Shown here: positions 43,355-53,198 of the stretch, piece after piece
Layout of the letters: every line of letters begins with the position of its first letter
Position numbering within the stretch: position 1 is the first letter of the stretch
Origin: Candidatus Saccharibacteria bacterium CG_4_10_14_0_2_um_filter_52_9
Lineage (GTDB): Bacteria; Actinomycetota; Acidimicrobiia; Acidimicrobiales; RAAP-2
Assembly (NCBI GenBank): GCA_903970515.1
Contig: CAJCJA010000037.1
Coordinates: forward strand, 22,281-86,280
DNA length: 64,000 nt
Reading direction: 5' to 3'
Program-made: the position numbers and the translations under genes
Notes under the pieces: model-generated
What the model was told of the DNA's origin: nothing
The model's input: the letters and a program-made list of their open reading frames with translations, nothing else
The model's database searches: none

Positions 43355-45070
43355 GTGGCCCAGCGTCGAAGTGCACAGTGGTACGCAGGTTCGGACCGCA
43401 ACGCTTACATCCATCGAGCATGGATGCGTCGTGGGCTCGACAGCAACGCGTTCGACGGGCGACCGCACGTCGCCATTGCGAACACCGCGTCGGACCTGAC
43501 GCCGTGCAACACGCATCTCGACGAAGTGATGCAAAGCGTGAAGGATGGTGTCTACGAGGCCGGGGGCGTACCGCTCAATCTCCCGGTCGTCTCGCTGGGT
43601 GAAACGCAAGTTCGTCCTACCGCGATGTTGTGGCGCAATATGGCGGCGATGGCAACCGAGGAGATGATCCGCGCCAATCCAATTGACGGCGTGGTCTTGT
43701 TGGGCGGTTGTGACAAGACGATCCCATCGCTGTTGATGGCGGCATCGTCGGTGGACCTTCCGGCGGTGGTCGTGCCGGGCGGACCGATGAAGACGGGAAC
43801 GTTTCAAGGAGTCGCGCTGGGTTGCGGCACCGACGTCTGGCGCCTTAGTGAAGAGACCCGTGGCGGCACGTTGAGCGAAGAGGAGTTCCTTCGTTCGGAA
43901 TCGTCGATGATCAGTAGTCGAGGCCACTGCAACACCATGGGTACGGCGTCGACGATGGCGCTCGTCACCGAAGCACTCGGCATGACGATGCCCGGCATTG
44001 CCGGCACCTCGGCGGTCGACAGTCGACTGCTCGAGAAGTCCCACGAGACCGGGCGTTTCGTGGTTGAGCTCATCGATGCGCACCGTCGGCCGAGTGACAT
44101 CATCACGAAGGGTTCGTTCCACAACGCCATCGTGACGTTGGCGGCGATCGGTGGCTCCACGAACGCGGTCGTGCATCTGCTCGCCATCGCTGGTCGATTG
44201 AACATCGAGTTGTCACTCGATGATTTCGATCGAGTCGGATCGCGCGTTCCCCTGCTCGTCAATCTTCAACCCGCCGGTCAATTTCTGATGGACGACTTTC
44301 AGCGCGCGGGCGGCCTCTTGTCGGTGCTGCGAGAGGTGAAGGACTTGCTCGATCCAGAGGCCATCACCGTGACGGGTCGTCCGCTGGTCTCGTATTTGGA
44401 TGAGGCGAGAATTTGGGACCACGAAGTAATTTCACGACGCGAGTCGCCGCTCGCCCACGAAGCGGGCGTCGCGGTGCTGCGCGGAAACTTGGCGCCGACG
44501 GGAGCCGTTATCAAGCCCGCGGCGGCGTCGCCGGCACTGCTTCGCCACCGCGGCAGGGCGCTCGTCTTTGATTCGATTGAAGACCTGCACGCGCGCATCG
44601 ACGATCCTGCCCTTGACGTCGATGCCGACACGGTGCTGGTGTTGCGAGGCTGCGGGCCCCGAGGTTATCCCGGCATGCCCGAAGTCGCCAACATGCCAAT
44701 TCCAAAGAAACTCCTCGCGTTGGGAATTCGTGACATGGTGCGGATCTGCGACGGGCGGATGAGTGGGACGGCCTACGGCACCGTCGTGCTGCACGTCTCG
44801 CCCGAAGCGGCAGCGGGCGGCCCGCTGGGACTCGTGCGCACCGGTGACTACATCGCACTCGACGTTCCCGGACGTTCACTGACGCTTGAAGTGAGTGATG
44901 AGGAGTTGGCTTCTCGTCGTCCGAGCGCAGCGATGCAAGATGCATTCGCCACACCACGGCGGGGATGGGAGCACCTCTACGTACAACACGTACTTCAAGC
45001 CGACTCCGGGGCCGACTTGGACTTCCTTCGAGGTTCGAGCGGCGATCAGGTGACTCGCGAGTCACACTAA
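43355..45070 (+). CDS. IlvD/EDD-family dehydratase, probable sugar-acid (pentonate/hexonate) dehydratase
   Basis: A 571-residue iron-sulfur dehydratase. Cluster cysteines appear at Cys51 (SDLTPCNTH), Cys119 (LLGGCDKTIPS) and Cys192 (RGHCNTMGTAST). Length and text fit the L-arabonate/D-xylonate dehydratase branch rather than branched-chain DHAD, and no ilv genes are adjacent. It would convert an aldonate to its 2-keto-3-deoxy acid. GTG 43355 is the likely start. Control by the divergent IclR is expected. Confidence 0.9.
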   Translation: MAQRRSAQWYAGSDRNAYIHRAWMRRGLDSNAFDGRPHVAIANTASDLTPCNTHLDEVMQSVKDGVYEAGGVPLNLPVVSLGETQVRPTAMLWRNMAAMATEEMIRANPIDGVVLLGGCDKTIPSLLMAASSVDLPAVVVPGGPMKTGTFQGVALGCGTDVWRLSEETRGGTLSEEEFLRSESSMISSRGHCNTMGTASTMALVTEALGMTMPGIAGTSAVDSRLLEKSHETGRFVVELIDAHRRPSDIITKGSFHNAIVTLAAIGGSTNAVVHLLAIAGRLNIELSLDDFDRVGSRVPLLVNLQPAGQFLMDDFQRAGGLLSVLREVKDLLDPEAITVTGRPLVSYLDEARIWDHEVISRRESPLAHEAGVAVLRGNLAPTGAVIKPAAASPALLRHRGRALVFDSIEDLHARIDDPALDVDADTVLVLRGCGPRGYPGMPEVANMPIPKKLLALGIRDMVRICDGRMSGTAYGTVVLHVSPEAAAGGPLGLVRTGDYIALDVPGRSLTLEVSDEELASRRPSAAMQDAFATPRRGWEHLYVQHVLQADSGADLDFLRGSSGDQVTRESH

Positions 45071-45136
45071 GACGAGGTTGTTCATTCGTGGGGACTTGGT
45101 TGATGACGTCGCGTGCGAGAAAGGAACCGTGGCGAA

Positions 45137-48070
45137 GTGAGTTTTAGACCCGGCGACGTCGTCGACCGTTCGGACGTGGACGAGGCGTCGCGTCGCCAAC
45201 TCGAGCAGGCGTTGCGCCACGCGCTACGAGGCGAGGTACATTTCGACGACGCCACGCGCGGCGTGTTCGCTACGGATTCATCGAACTATCGCCAGATTCC
45301 TCTGGGCGTTATCTACCCGCTCGACGAGGACGACGTGATTCGTGCGATCGACGTGTGTCGTCAATTCGACGCGCCCATCTTGGGTCGCGGTGCGGGTACG
45401 AGTCTCGCGGGACAAGGGTGCAACGTCGCCGTCGTCGTCGACATGAGTCGACACATGAACAAGATCATCTCGATTGACGTTGAGAATCGTCGCGCTCGGG
45501 TGCAGCCGGGCGTCGTTCTAGACCAATTGAACGCCGCGGCGCGGGCGCTTGACCTGACTTTCGGACCCGACCCCGCGACGCACGCGTGGTGCACGCTCGG
45601 CGGCATGGTGGGGAACAATTCATGCGGGACCCATGGTCTCTATACCGGCAAGACCGTCGACTGCGTGGAGGAGCTCACGGTGGTGACTTACGAATCGGCG
45701 CGCTTCGTGTTGGGCGCGTGCGACGATGCTCATTACGAATTGTTGTCGCGTACCGACGGCGACCAAGGACGGGTAGTTCGCGAATTACGACAACTTCGCG
45801 ACGAGTTCGCCCACGACATCGAAACGGGCTATCCCGCCCTGCAACGTCGCGTGTCGGGTTACAACCTTGATCAATTGCGCGACACGAACGGATTTCATCT
45901 GGCGAGGTCCTTCGTCGGGACTGAGTCGACCTGTGCGCTCGTCACCGAGATTGTGGTGTCATTGGCGCCTTGGCCGCGCCACCGGAACTTAATCGTCATT
46001 GGATTCGCCGACATCTACGAAGCGGCCGACAACGTCCCCGCACTTCTTCGCCATGATCTGATTGGCCTGGAAGGCTTTGACGCTCGATTGGTCGAACAGA
46101 TGCGTGAGAAGCGAATGCACCTCGAGAATCTCGACTTACTACCACCGGGAGAAGGTTGGCTCCTCGCCGAAGTCGGGGCTGACAGTGACGACGCGGTCAT
46201 CGCGAAGTCCGATGCCGTCGCGGCGCAACTTCCCGAGGGTGCGCTCGCCAGGATCCTTCGAGATCCCCACGAGCAAGAGATGGTGTGGAAGGTGCGTGAG
46301 TCGGGGCTCGGCGCAACGTCGCGGGTCGCGGGCGGCGTCGTCAACTACGAAGGTTGGGAGGACGCGGCCGTCGCGCCGGAGCAGCTCGGCACGTACCTTC
46401 GCGGAATTCGCGACCTCTGGTCGCGATTTGGTTACGACGGCGCGTGGTACGGACATTTCGGTCAAGGCTGCGTGCATACGCGCAACAACTTCGACTTATC
46501 GAGCATCGAAGGGCTCGAGAAGTATCGACAATACGTGGAACGCGCCGCCGATCTTTGCGTCGAACTCGGTGGGTCGATCTCGGGCGAACACGGCGACGGC
46601 CAAAGTCGTGGCGAGTTGCTCAGTCGCATGTACAGCCCGCGGATGATGGAGGCCTTTCGTCGCTACAAGTCCGCGTGGGATCCCAAGGGTCGAATGAATC
46701 CAGGCAAAGTGATCGACGCCTTCCCGCTGGACAGCAACATTCGCTACGGTCCCAAGTACAAGAAGTCACTGCTCGTCGCCTCGCAATTCTCCTTCGCGCA
46801 GGATGCGGATTCGATGCAGAAGGCCGTGGAACGCTGTGTGGGCGTTGGCAAATGTCGCAGCGACGTTGCGGGGGTCATGTGCCCTTCTTTTCGCGCCACC
46901 CGCGACGAGCTCCACTCGACGCGTGGGAGGGCCAAGTTGTTCGTCGAGATGTTCCAAGGTGAGATCACACCGTCGACGTGGCGCAATCGCGACGTCCGGG
47001 CGTCACTCGAGTTGTGCCTGTCGTGCAAGGGATGCGCGAGCGACTGTCCGACGCAAGTGGATATGGCGACCTATAAGTCCGAATTCCTTCATCACTATTA
47101 CGCAAGACGACTCAGGCCTCGATCGGCGTTCGCGCTTGGGCTCATCGCGTGGTCGGGTCGGTTCGCCTCCCGCTGGCCCCGCGTCGTGAATGCCGTCACG
47201 TCGAATGCGCTGACGGGCAACCTCTTGAAGAAACTCGCCGGCGTCAGCCTTCGCCGTGATGTCCCGGCATTCGCCTCATCTCCCTTGCGACGAAGTCCGA
47301 TGGGACGGCGTCTACGCTCGCAGCGTCAACCCACCGTGATTATGTGGTCGGACACCTTCACTGATCAATACCTGCCGTCGAGGGGCGTCGCGACCGCACG
47401 AGTGCTTGAAGCGATTGGCGAGACGGTGGGCATGCCGTCGCAGTGGGCGTGCTGTGGACGTCCGCTCTACGACTCGGGGATGTTGAACCTGGCGCGTTCC
47501 GCGGCTCGAAAGACGCTCGACGTCCTCGAGGAATTCCTCGCGAATGATGTACCAATCGTCGTCGCCGAACCGAGCTGTCTCGCCACCTTTCGCGACGAGT
47601 TCGTGAAGATCCTGCCCGACGATCAAAGGGCTGAGAAACTCTCGCAACTGAGTTGCAGCTTGGCCGAACATCTCGAACGCATCTCGTGGCACTACGAGGG
47701 TGCCCCGATGAGCGGGCACGTCAGCATTCACCCCCACTGTCACCAGTATGCGGTTCAGGGCACGGCGTCTGAAGTTCGGGTACTTTCCATGCTCGGTTTC
47801 GATGTCGAGGTGCTCGACGCGGGATGTTGCGGGCTCGCCGGATCATTCGGTTTTCAGGCGGATCACGACGAACTCTCGAGGAAGATCGCCGAGGATCGGT
47901 TCTTGCCACTCCTCACCAAGTCCGTGGCCACCGGTCCGGTGATCGTCGATGGTTTCAGTTGTCAGCTGCAAGCTCAAGAACTCGCGGATCTGCGCACGTT
48001 CACAAGTGCGGAGCTCTTGGCGAGCGTACTGCTCACCGCAGACGATTCCCCAATGCGAACGACGACCTAG
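45137..48070 (+). CDS. FAD-linked oxidase/Fe-S oxidoreductase, D-2-hydroxyacid dehydrogenase type
   Basis: A 977-residue fusion. An FAD_binding_4 domain (about 45-220) includes GRGAGTSLAGQGCN and GGMVGNNSCGTHGL; an FAD-oxidase C domain follows (to about 530). Two 4Fe-4S motifs come next (CVGVGKCRSDVAGVMCP and CLSCKGCASDCP), then CCG domains (WACCGRPLYDSG and DAGCCGLAGSFGF). Such proteins oxidise D-lactate, glycolate or D-2-hydroxyglutarate and pass electrons to the membrane. GTG 45137 is preferred over GTG 45113 because AAAGGA lies upstream. It follows the dehydratase by 66 bp. Confidence 0.9.
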   Translation: MSFRPGDVVDRSDVDEASRRQLEQALRHALRGEVHFDDATRGVFATDSSNYRQIPLGVIYPLDEDDVIRAIDVCRQFDAPILGRGAGTSLAGQGCNVAVVVDMSRHMNKIISIDVENRRARVQPGVVLDQLNAAARALDLTFGPDPATHAWCTLGGMVGNNSCGTHGLYTGKTVDCVEELTVVTYESARFVLGACDDAHYELLSRTDGDQGRVVRELRQLRDEFAHDIETGYPALQRRVSGYNLDQLRDTNGFHLARSFVGTESTCALVTEIVVSLAPWPRHRNLIVIGFADIYEAADNVPALLRHDLIGLEGFDARLVEQMREKRMHLENLDLLPPGEGWLLAEVGADSDDAVIAKSDAVAAQLPEGALARILRDPHEQEMVWKVRESGLGATSRVAGGVVNYEGWEDAAVAPEQLGTYLRGIRDLWSRFGYDGAWYGHFGQGCVHTRNNFDLSSIEGLEKYRQYVERAADLCVELGGSISGEHGDGQSRGELLSRMYSPRMMEAFRRYKSAWDPKGRMNPGKVIDAFPLDSNIRYGPKYKKSLLVASQFSFAQDADSMQKAVERCVGVGKCRSDVAGVMCPSFRATRDELHSTRGRAKLFVEMFQGEITPSTWRNRDVRASLELCLSCKGCASDCPTQVDMATYKSEFLHHYYARRLRPRSAFALGLIAWSGRFASRWPRVVNAVTSNALTGNLLKKLAGVSLRRDVPAFASSPLRRSPMGRRLRSQRQPTVIMWSDTFTDQYLPSRGVATARVLEAIGETVGMPSQWACCGRPLYDSGMLNLARSAARKTLDVLEEFLANDVPIVVAEPSCLATFRDEFVKILPDDQRAEKLSQLSCSLAEHLERISWHYEGAPMSGHVSIHPHCHQYAVQGTASEVRVLSMLGFDVEVLDAGCCGLAGSFGFQADHDELSRKIAEDRFLPLLTKSVATGPVIVDGFSCQLQAQELADLRTFTSAELLASVLLTADDSPMRTTT

Positions 48071-48121
48071 ATAGCTCGTCTCGGAGGTTGTGAAGTGCAA
48101 CGAATGTTTCGTTCGCGGCAG

Positions 48122-48355
48122 CTAAGGACGAGTCGGATCCTTCGGGCGTCGACCTAGGCACCACAGCACGAATTTGCCGAAACGGCCGATGTTCTCGCTT
48201 CGTCCGTGCGCCGCTTCGTGGTCGACTCGAGAACCGTACGCCCCACCGCTGTCGTTGGAAAGACCCGCCAAGTGGATGTTGTTCGGCTCGGCGCCCTTAG
48301 GAACCTTTGCCATTCGTACGCGAAACTTTCTTGGCTTATCGCCGCTTGCACCCAC
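48122..48355 (-). CDS. Hypothetical small protein
   Basis: A 77-residue frame starting at GTG 48355, with GGGAGG eight bases ahead. Reads GASGDKPRKFRVRMAKVPKG..., then NNIHLAGLSNDSGGAYGSR and a basic end. Composition and codon use look coding, but overlapping frames on both strands are also open, so this is tentative. No family recognised. Confidence 0.42.
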   Translation of the reverse strand: MGASGDKPRKFRVRMAKVPKGAEPNNIHLAGLSNDSGGAYGSRVDHEAAHGRSENIGRFGKFVLWCLGRRPKDPTRP

Positions 48356-48479
48356 TCCTGCAGCCTCCCACAGGTGAAGTCAAATAGCGACTCGCCATTT
48401 CTGGCGACACTCCCTTTTGTGTGGGCGCCAACACGGTGACGCGTGCCAGTCACTAGGGTGAGCCTGGGAAGGGATTCTT

Positions 48480-48791
48480 ATGACCGACGCACATGACGCA
48501 ATACATCTGAACAATCACCATCGTGACACCCTGATGTCCATTTTTCAGCACCCCGTGAGCCACAACATCGATTGGAAGGCGGTGCTCTCGCTGCTGAACG
48601 TCGTGGGGAGTGTCGAGGAGTCGCCGGACGGAAAGTATCGAGTCATCGTTGGTGGTGAGGAGCAGGTCCTCGTGAAGCCTCGAAACAAGGACATCGACAC
48701 CCAAACCGTCGTTGACTTGCGCAGGATGCTCACCAACGCGGGATACGAATCAACCGTTACCGCCGCGACGAACAAGGGCAAAGAGGTCTGA
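48480..48791 (+). CDS. Conserved hypothetical protein
   Basis: A 103-residue protein starting at ATG 48480, nine bases after GGGAAGGG. The core NHHRDTLMSIFQHPVSHNIDWKAVLSLLNVVGSVEE, then DVVDLRRML-like DTQTVVDLRRMLTNAGY, recalls small uncharacterised actinobacterial proteins with a HicA-like fold. No partner antitoxin is adjacent. Function unknown; possible RNA binding is only a fold guess. Confidence 0.78.
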   Translation: MTDAHDAIHLNNHHRDTLMSIFQHPVSHNIDWKAVLSLLNVVGSVEESPDGKYRVIVGGEEQVLVKPRNKDIDTQTVVDLRRMLTNAGYESTVTAATNKGKEV

Positions 48792-48894
48792 CCTCGCTGC
48801 GCCCTGCGCGATTCGCCGAACGGCTTCGTGACGTGAGTGCCTCAATCAAAGACGTTTTTTCGCGCTCCATCGCGCCAGACGCTAGAACCTTGAG

Positions 48895-50382
48895 GTGAAC
48901 TTCTCACCGGCACTCCTCACTGACTTTTACAAAATCAATCATCGTCACCAATACCCGGTGGGTACCAGCGCCGTCTACAGCACCTGGACTGCTCGCGACA
49001 GCGAGATTGCGGGCATCGACCACGTGGTCGTCTTCGGAGTCCAGGCATTCATTCAGCGTTATCTCCTTGACTACTTCCACGTGAATTTCTTTTCGCAACC
49101 ACGCGAAGAGATGGTTGCGCAGTACGTTCGGATCATTCGAAATACCGTGGGCGAACAAAGTCCCGACACCGGGCATCTCGAAGCGTTGTGGGAGCTCGGT
49201 TTTCTGCCGCTGGAGGTGCGGGCGCTCCCAGAAGGGACGCTCACGCCACTTCGTGTGCCGTCGGTCACGTTCGTCAACACGAAATCAGAATTCTTCTGGC
49301 TTACGAACTTCATCGAGACTCTTTTCAGCGCCGAGACGTGGCTGCCGTCGACGAGTGCGACGATCGCGTTTCAGTATCGAAAGCTTTTTCAGGACTTTGC
49401 CTTCGAGACGGGCGCCGATCTCGACGCAGTGCCATTCCAAGGTCACGATTTCTCATTTCGAGGGATGGGCAGTGTCGAAGCCGCCGCGGCGTCGGGTGCG
49501 GGGCATTTGTTGTCGTTCCTCGGCACCGACACGATTCCCGCGATTCTCTATCTCGAGGAGTACTACGCCGCGGACGTCGAAACAAACATCGTCGGAACGT
49601 CCATTCCCGCAACCGAGCACAGTGTCATGTCGGCCTACGGCAATGAGGGTTCCGACGACGAGTTCCAGACCTACGAACGGCTCATCTCTGAGTTGTACCC
49701 TGCAGGATTCGTCTCCATCGTCTCTGACACGTGGGATCTGTGGCGAGTCGTCGGGGACTACTTGCCACGACTCCGCGAGCGGATTCTTGCGCGCGACGGA
49801 CGGGTCGTGATTCGTCCCGACTCGGGTGATCCCGTCGCGATCATCACGGGGCGCACGACACGGACGGGCGCGAGCGGTGACGACGGGCTCGTCGCGATGC
49901 TCTGGGAGATGTTCGGCGGCACCGTCACCGACAAGGGTTATCGCCTGCTCGATCCTCACATTGGGGTGATTTACGGCGATCAGATAAGCCTCGAGACCGC
50001 GACGAGAATTCTTCAACGCCTCAAGGAGAAAGGTTTCGCGAGTACGAACGTCGTCTTCGGCATAGGGTCGCACACGTACCAGCGCACGAATCGCGACACC
50101 TTCGGGCACGCGTTCAAGTCGACGTCGGTAACCATTGGTGGCGCAGAGAGGCCGATCTTCAAGGATCCCGTCACCGACTCGCGACACGTGAAACGTTCAT
50201 TGCGAGGGCGCGTGGCTGTCGTTCGTGAAGGTGGCGTGTTGCGGGCTATTGATGGTCTCACCAGCGACGAGACAGTGCCGGGCGACGAGTTGCGCGTGGT
50301 GTTTCGAGACGGCGAGCTCTTCAACTTCGAGAACCTCGAAGAGGTTCGTGCACGCCTACTTTCCAACCTGAAGGTCGGATGA
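48895..50382 (+). CDS. nadV: Nicotinamide phosphoribosyltransferase (NAMPT type)
   Basis: Makes NMN from nicotinamide and PRPP, a one-step NAD salvage that bypasses the deamidase route. The protein is 495 residues, normal for NAMPT. Landmarks: LLTDFYKINHRHQYP, HDFSFRGMGSVEAAAASGAGHLLSF, GTSIPATEHSVMSAYG, VSDTWDLWRVV and VIRPDSGDP. GTG 48895 is the start. Many bacterial nadV genes are phage- or plasmid-borne, but nothing else here suggests a phage. Confidence 0.92.
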   Translation: MNFSPALLTDFYKINHRHQYPVGTSAVYSTWTARDSEIAGIDHVVVFGVQAFIQRYLLDYFHVNFFSQPREEMVAQYVRIIRNTVGEQSPDTGHLEALWELGFLPLEVRALPEGTLTPLRVPSVTFVNTKSEFFWLTNFIETLFSAETWLPSTSATIAFQYRKLFQDFAFETGADLDAVPFQGHDFSFRGMGSVEAAAASGAGHLLSFLGTDTIPAILYLEEYYAADVETNIVGTSIPATEHSVMSAYGNEGSDDEFQTYERLISELYPAGFVSIVSDTWDLWRVVGDYLPRLRERILARDGRVVIRPDSGDPVAIITGRTTRTGASGDDGLVAMLWEMFGGTVTDKGYRLLDPHIGVIYGDQISLETATRILQRLKEKGFASTNVVFGIGSHTYQRTNRDTFGHAFKSTSVTIGGAERPIFKDPVTDSRHVKRSLRGRVAVVREGGVLRAIDGLTSDETVPGDELRVVFRDGELFNFENLEEVRARLLSNLKVG

Positions 50383-50420
50383 TCCGTGTCGATAGATTGA
50401 TTGTGATTTCGGAGGCTTGT

Positions 50421-50454
50421 CGTTGGTAGTCGGGCTGTCGACGAAGGACCAACG
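50421..50454. terminator. Stem-loop between convergent nadV and GGDEF-EAL genes
   Basis: CGTTGGT (50421-50427) pairs with ACCAACG (50448-50454) around a 20-base loop containing GTCG/CGAC. TTTAG follows on the plus strand. It lies 38 bp after the nadV stop and directly beyond the convergent stop, so it could act on both transcripts. Confidence 0.4.
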
Positions 50455-50455
50455 T

Positions 50456-52780
50456 TTAGTCAACGAGCGCTCGCGCATCCAATGCAGCCGAGGTTGCGTG
50501 ATTCTTCTTGAACGTCATGCGTTCGGGTGGCGCGGGTCGACTGATGAAGTAACCCTGGACGATGTCACAACCAAGTTGATCCAATATCTCGAGCGTGTCG
50601 ACGTCCTCGATGCCTTCGGCCACCACCCGTAGACCCATCTCGTGTCCGAGATTGATCGTGGCACGGACAATGTCCAAACTTCTGTCGTTTTCGCGCAAGC
50701 CCAGTGAGGAAATGAATGTTCGGTCGAGCTTCAATTCCCCGACGTCGAGGCTCCGGAGGTATGTCAACGACGTGAAGCCCGCGCCAAAATCGTCGATCGA
50801 CACGAGGACACCAAAATCACGGAGCCGTTTGATCACGTCCTGGGAGCTTTCAAAGTCGGTCACGATCGTCGTCTCGGTGATTTCGACGACCAAATATTCG
50901 GCGGGCAGTTCGTAGCGAACGAGGAGCGCTGCCACGAATTCAACGAAACCTTGTTGAAGGAGTTCCGTCGTGGCGACGTTGACCGAGACGGCGATTCGTC
51001 GTCCGTCCCGGTGCCACTGGGCGCACTGAGCGATCGCCTCGTTGAACACCCACGTTGTAAGGGGCCACATCAATCCCGCCTTTTCGGCGAGCGGCAAAAA
51101 TTTCAATGGTGGAATGAGTCCGAGGGTTGAATGCGGCCAGCGCACCAATGCCTCGACCGCGGTGATTTCTCCGGTGCGAAGGTCGAGTTGGGGCTGATAG
51201 TGCAACGTCAAGCCGCCTTCGCTCACCGCGATTCGCAGTGTCTCTATCAGGTTCAGCTGGTCTTCTTCGCCGTCGAGGTCTTGGTCGTAGAAGACGTAGG
51301 GGACATTGCCCATTTTTGCTCGGTACATCGCGACGTCCGCACACCACATTGCGTCGGACGCGTTCTTTGCGTCGTGCGGCACGAGAGCGATGCCCACGCT
51401 GGCCCCCACGTTCGCCGTCATCTTGTGTAATTCGAAGGGTTTTACGATCTCGTCGATAATTTTCTGCGTTGTGCGTTCGGCGAGTGCCGCGTCGGCATCC
51501 AGTAACAGCACGGCGAATTCGTCGCCCCCCATGCGCGCGGCAAGCCCGTCGTTACCTATGGCTGCGCGAAGGCGCGGCCCGAGTTGACGCAAAAGTTCGT
51601 CCCCGGCGGGATGACCATAGGAATCGTTGACTTCCTTGAAATGATTGAGGTCGACGAAGAGAAACGCCAATCGTCGCTGGTCGAGATCAGACCCGTGCTC
51701 CTCGCTAAAGAAGACCTCAAGAACATCGGCGAGTTGACGACGATTTCCGAGTCCCGTGAGCTCATCGGTATTCGATTGGCGAAATCGATCCTCGGTGATC
51801 ATGCGCAGGCTTCTCGCCGACATGGTCAGTCGGATGCCAACGATAACGATCGTGCCCACGGCGAGACCGATAGCGACGCGACTCTCTTCGTTGAGCGTGC
51901 CTCGAACAAGGACACCAAGGCTCGCTACGGTCGCGAGGACGGTAATCATGAATCCTTGGAGTCGAGGTCGCTTTATCGGATTGAAGGGCTTCGTCTTCGT
52001 CCACACGGAAAAGGACAAGAACAGTATGGCCAACGGCCAGGCGATGGAATTGACGTCGCTTCCGAAGCGCGACGATTCGCCGGAAGTTTGGAAGAGGTTG
52101 AACGTATCGCCAAACACGATCACGACGAGTCCCGACGTCATGAGCAACCACTGTTTCGTGCCGAGCCCGGCGATCATCGCGCTGCCGCCAAAGACGAAGA
52201 GAAGTAAAAGGAAGTCGCCAATGGGAAAGGCGAGATTCACCACGGTCGACAGTGCGCTGCCGCCGGTCAGGTTGTGAATACTGTGAAAGGCAAAGGCGGC
52301 GCACAGCGCTGACGCGCCGCCCCCCGCCACAATGCCGTCAAGCCAGTTCGGTTGGTTGATGCGATTAAGACCCTTTTGGAAGATGAGAACGCACGCAACA
52401 TACGCGAGGGGGTAGAAGAGGAAATAGAAGATGTCCGCCACCGACACGTTCGGCGCGCTGGAACGACCCACCGACTCGGCGGTGGTCAAGATGTCACCAA
52501 TAGCCCACGCCAAAAGACCCGAACCGAGGACTAAGGGTACGACGCGATTGGGTCCTCGAACCAAGCTGCGACTCATGCAGAGTAACGACGCCGCGCATTC
52601 GAAACCGACCACGGACCAGCCATCCAACCACAGCCATTGTTGATTGTCTCGCCGCACGATGAGCGAGACGATGTAGGCGAGCAGGCACGCAGCCAGCACC
52701 CCATAAAGACCCAGAACCAAGATCTGTCGTTGCCGCGAAGTCACCAAGGAGTCTTCGTTGCCGGACGCCTTTCGGATCAA
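50456..52780 (-). CDS. Membrane-bound GGDEF-EAL protein (c-di-GMP turnover)
   Basis: A 774-residue protein with about nine membrane helices in residues 15-320, then a GGDEF domain (motif RMGGDEF, 417-423) and an EAL domain (VEALVRW, 542-548). The GGDEF motif is intact and no RxxD inhibitory site precedes it. EAL catalytic landmarks VEITET, DDFGAGFTSLTYL, LKLDRTFI and AEGIED are all present, so both synthesis and breakdown are possible. The membrane part presumably senses a signal. It stands alone. Confidence 0.93.
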   Translation of the reverse strand: MIRKASGNEDSLVTSRQRQILVLGLYGVLAACLLAYIVSLIVRRDNQQWLWLDGWSVVGFECAASLLCMSRSLVRGPNRVVPLVLGSGLLAWAIGDILTTAESVGRSSAPNVSVADIFYFLFYPLAYVACVLIFQKGLNRINQPNWLDGIVAGGGASALCAAFAFHSIHNLTGGSALSTVVNLAFPIGDFLLLLFVFGGSAMIAGLGTKQWLLMTSGLVVIVFGDTFNLFQTSGESSRFGSDVNSIAWPLAILFLSFSVWTKTKPFNPIKRPRLQGFMITVLATVASLGVLVRGTLNEESRVAIGLAVGTIVIVGIRLTMSARSLRMITEDRFRQSNTDELTGLGNRRQLADVLEVFFSEEHGSDLDQRRLAFLFVDLNHFKEVNDSYGHPAGDELLRQLGPRLRAAIGNDGLAARMGGDEFAVLLLDADAALAERTTQKIIDEIVKPFELHKMTANVGASVGIALVPHDAKNASDAMWCADVAMYRAKMGNVPYVFYDQDLDGEEDQLNLIETLRIAVSEGGLTLHYQPQLDLRTGEITAVEALVRWPHSTLGLIPPLKFLPLAEKAGLMWPLTTWVFNEAIAQCAQWHRDGRRIAVSVNVATTELLQQGFVEFVAALLVRYELPAEYLVVEITETTIVTDFESSQDVIKRLRDFGVLVSIDDFGAGFTSLTYLRSLDVGELKLDRTFISSLGLRENDRSLDIVRATINLGHEMGLRVVAEGIEDVDTLEILDQLGCDIVQGYFISRPAPPERMTFKKNHATSAALDARALVD

Positions 52781-53198
52781 TCTCGGGTAAGTAAGGATGT
52801 CTTCGCTAATGTTCTCACCACCTCTCCGCGTAGGCGGGAACTGTCACCGAGAACGACTCCCACGCTACCGCGACGCCATTTCACCCGTTCGGTGAGGGCC
52901 AACGCCGGTAACGCCCCTAGGTCCAACGAGTGTCCGACAATTCGCGTCGAGCCTGGTGAACCGGTGGAGTTCAGCGGTGCCCCGTCGTGCCGTCACATCC
53001 AATGTTCTTCTATTTTTACAGTCAGAACAGGGATTACACAAAAATTCTGTGTGAATTACGTCCTTCGTACGTTGGAACGACAGGAGAGGCACCAGCATCG
53101 ACGTATTAATACGTGACAACGTCGTTCGTGACGCCTGGTGAGCACGAAGTTCCAACGTGTGTTGCAGTATCGACCGGGAGATTCGCCTCTCGTCCTCA
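52781..53198. other. Gene-free stretch upstream of the GGDEF-EAL gene
   Basis: No convincing gene on either strand. It is AT-richer near 53000-53060. A 14-bp perfect palindrome, ACGTATTAATACGT, lies at 53101-53114. A promoter for the GGDEF-EAL gene should be at the lower-coordinate end, but no clear hexamers stand out. Confidence 0.55.

Noticed and set aside
42512..44176. A much longer minus-strand frame (554 codons) through IclR and into the dehydratase gene
   Set aside because: The upstream half is antisense to the conserved IlvD/EDD gene. ATG 43306 gives a normal IclR protein with a ribosome site.
43355..45070. Branched-chain dihydroxy-acid dehydratase (ilvD proper)
   Set aside because: No ilvB/N/C/E genes adjacent, and the setting among sugar transport, SDR and IclR genes favours a sugar-acid dehydratase.
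48895..50382. Prophage or plasmid origin for nadV
   Set aside because: No integrase, structural or replication genes and no attachment-like repeats are nearby.
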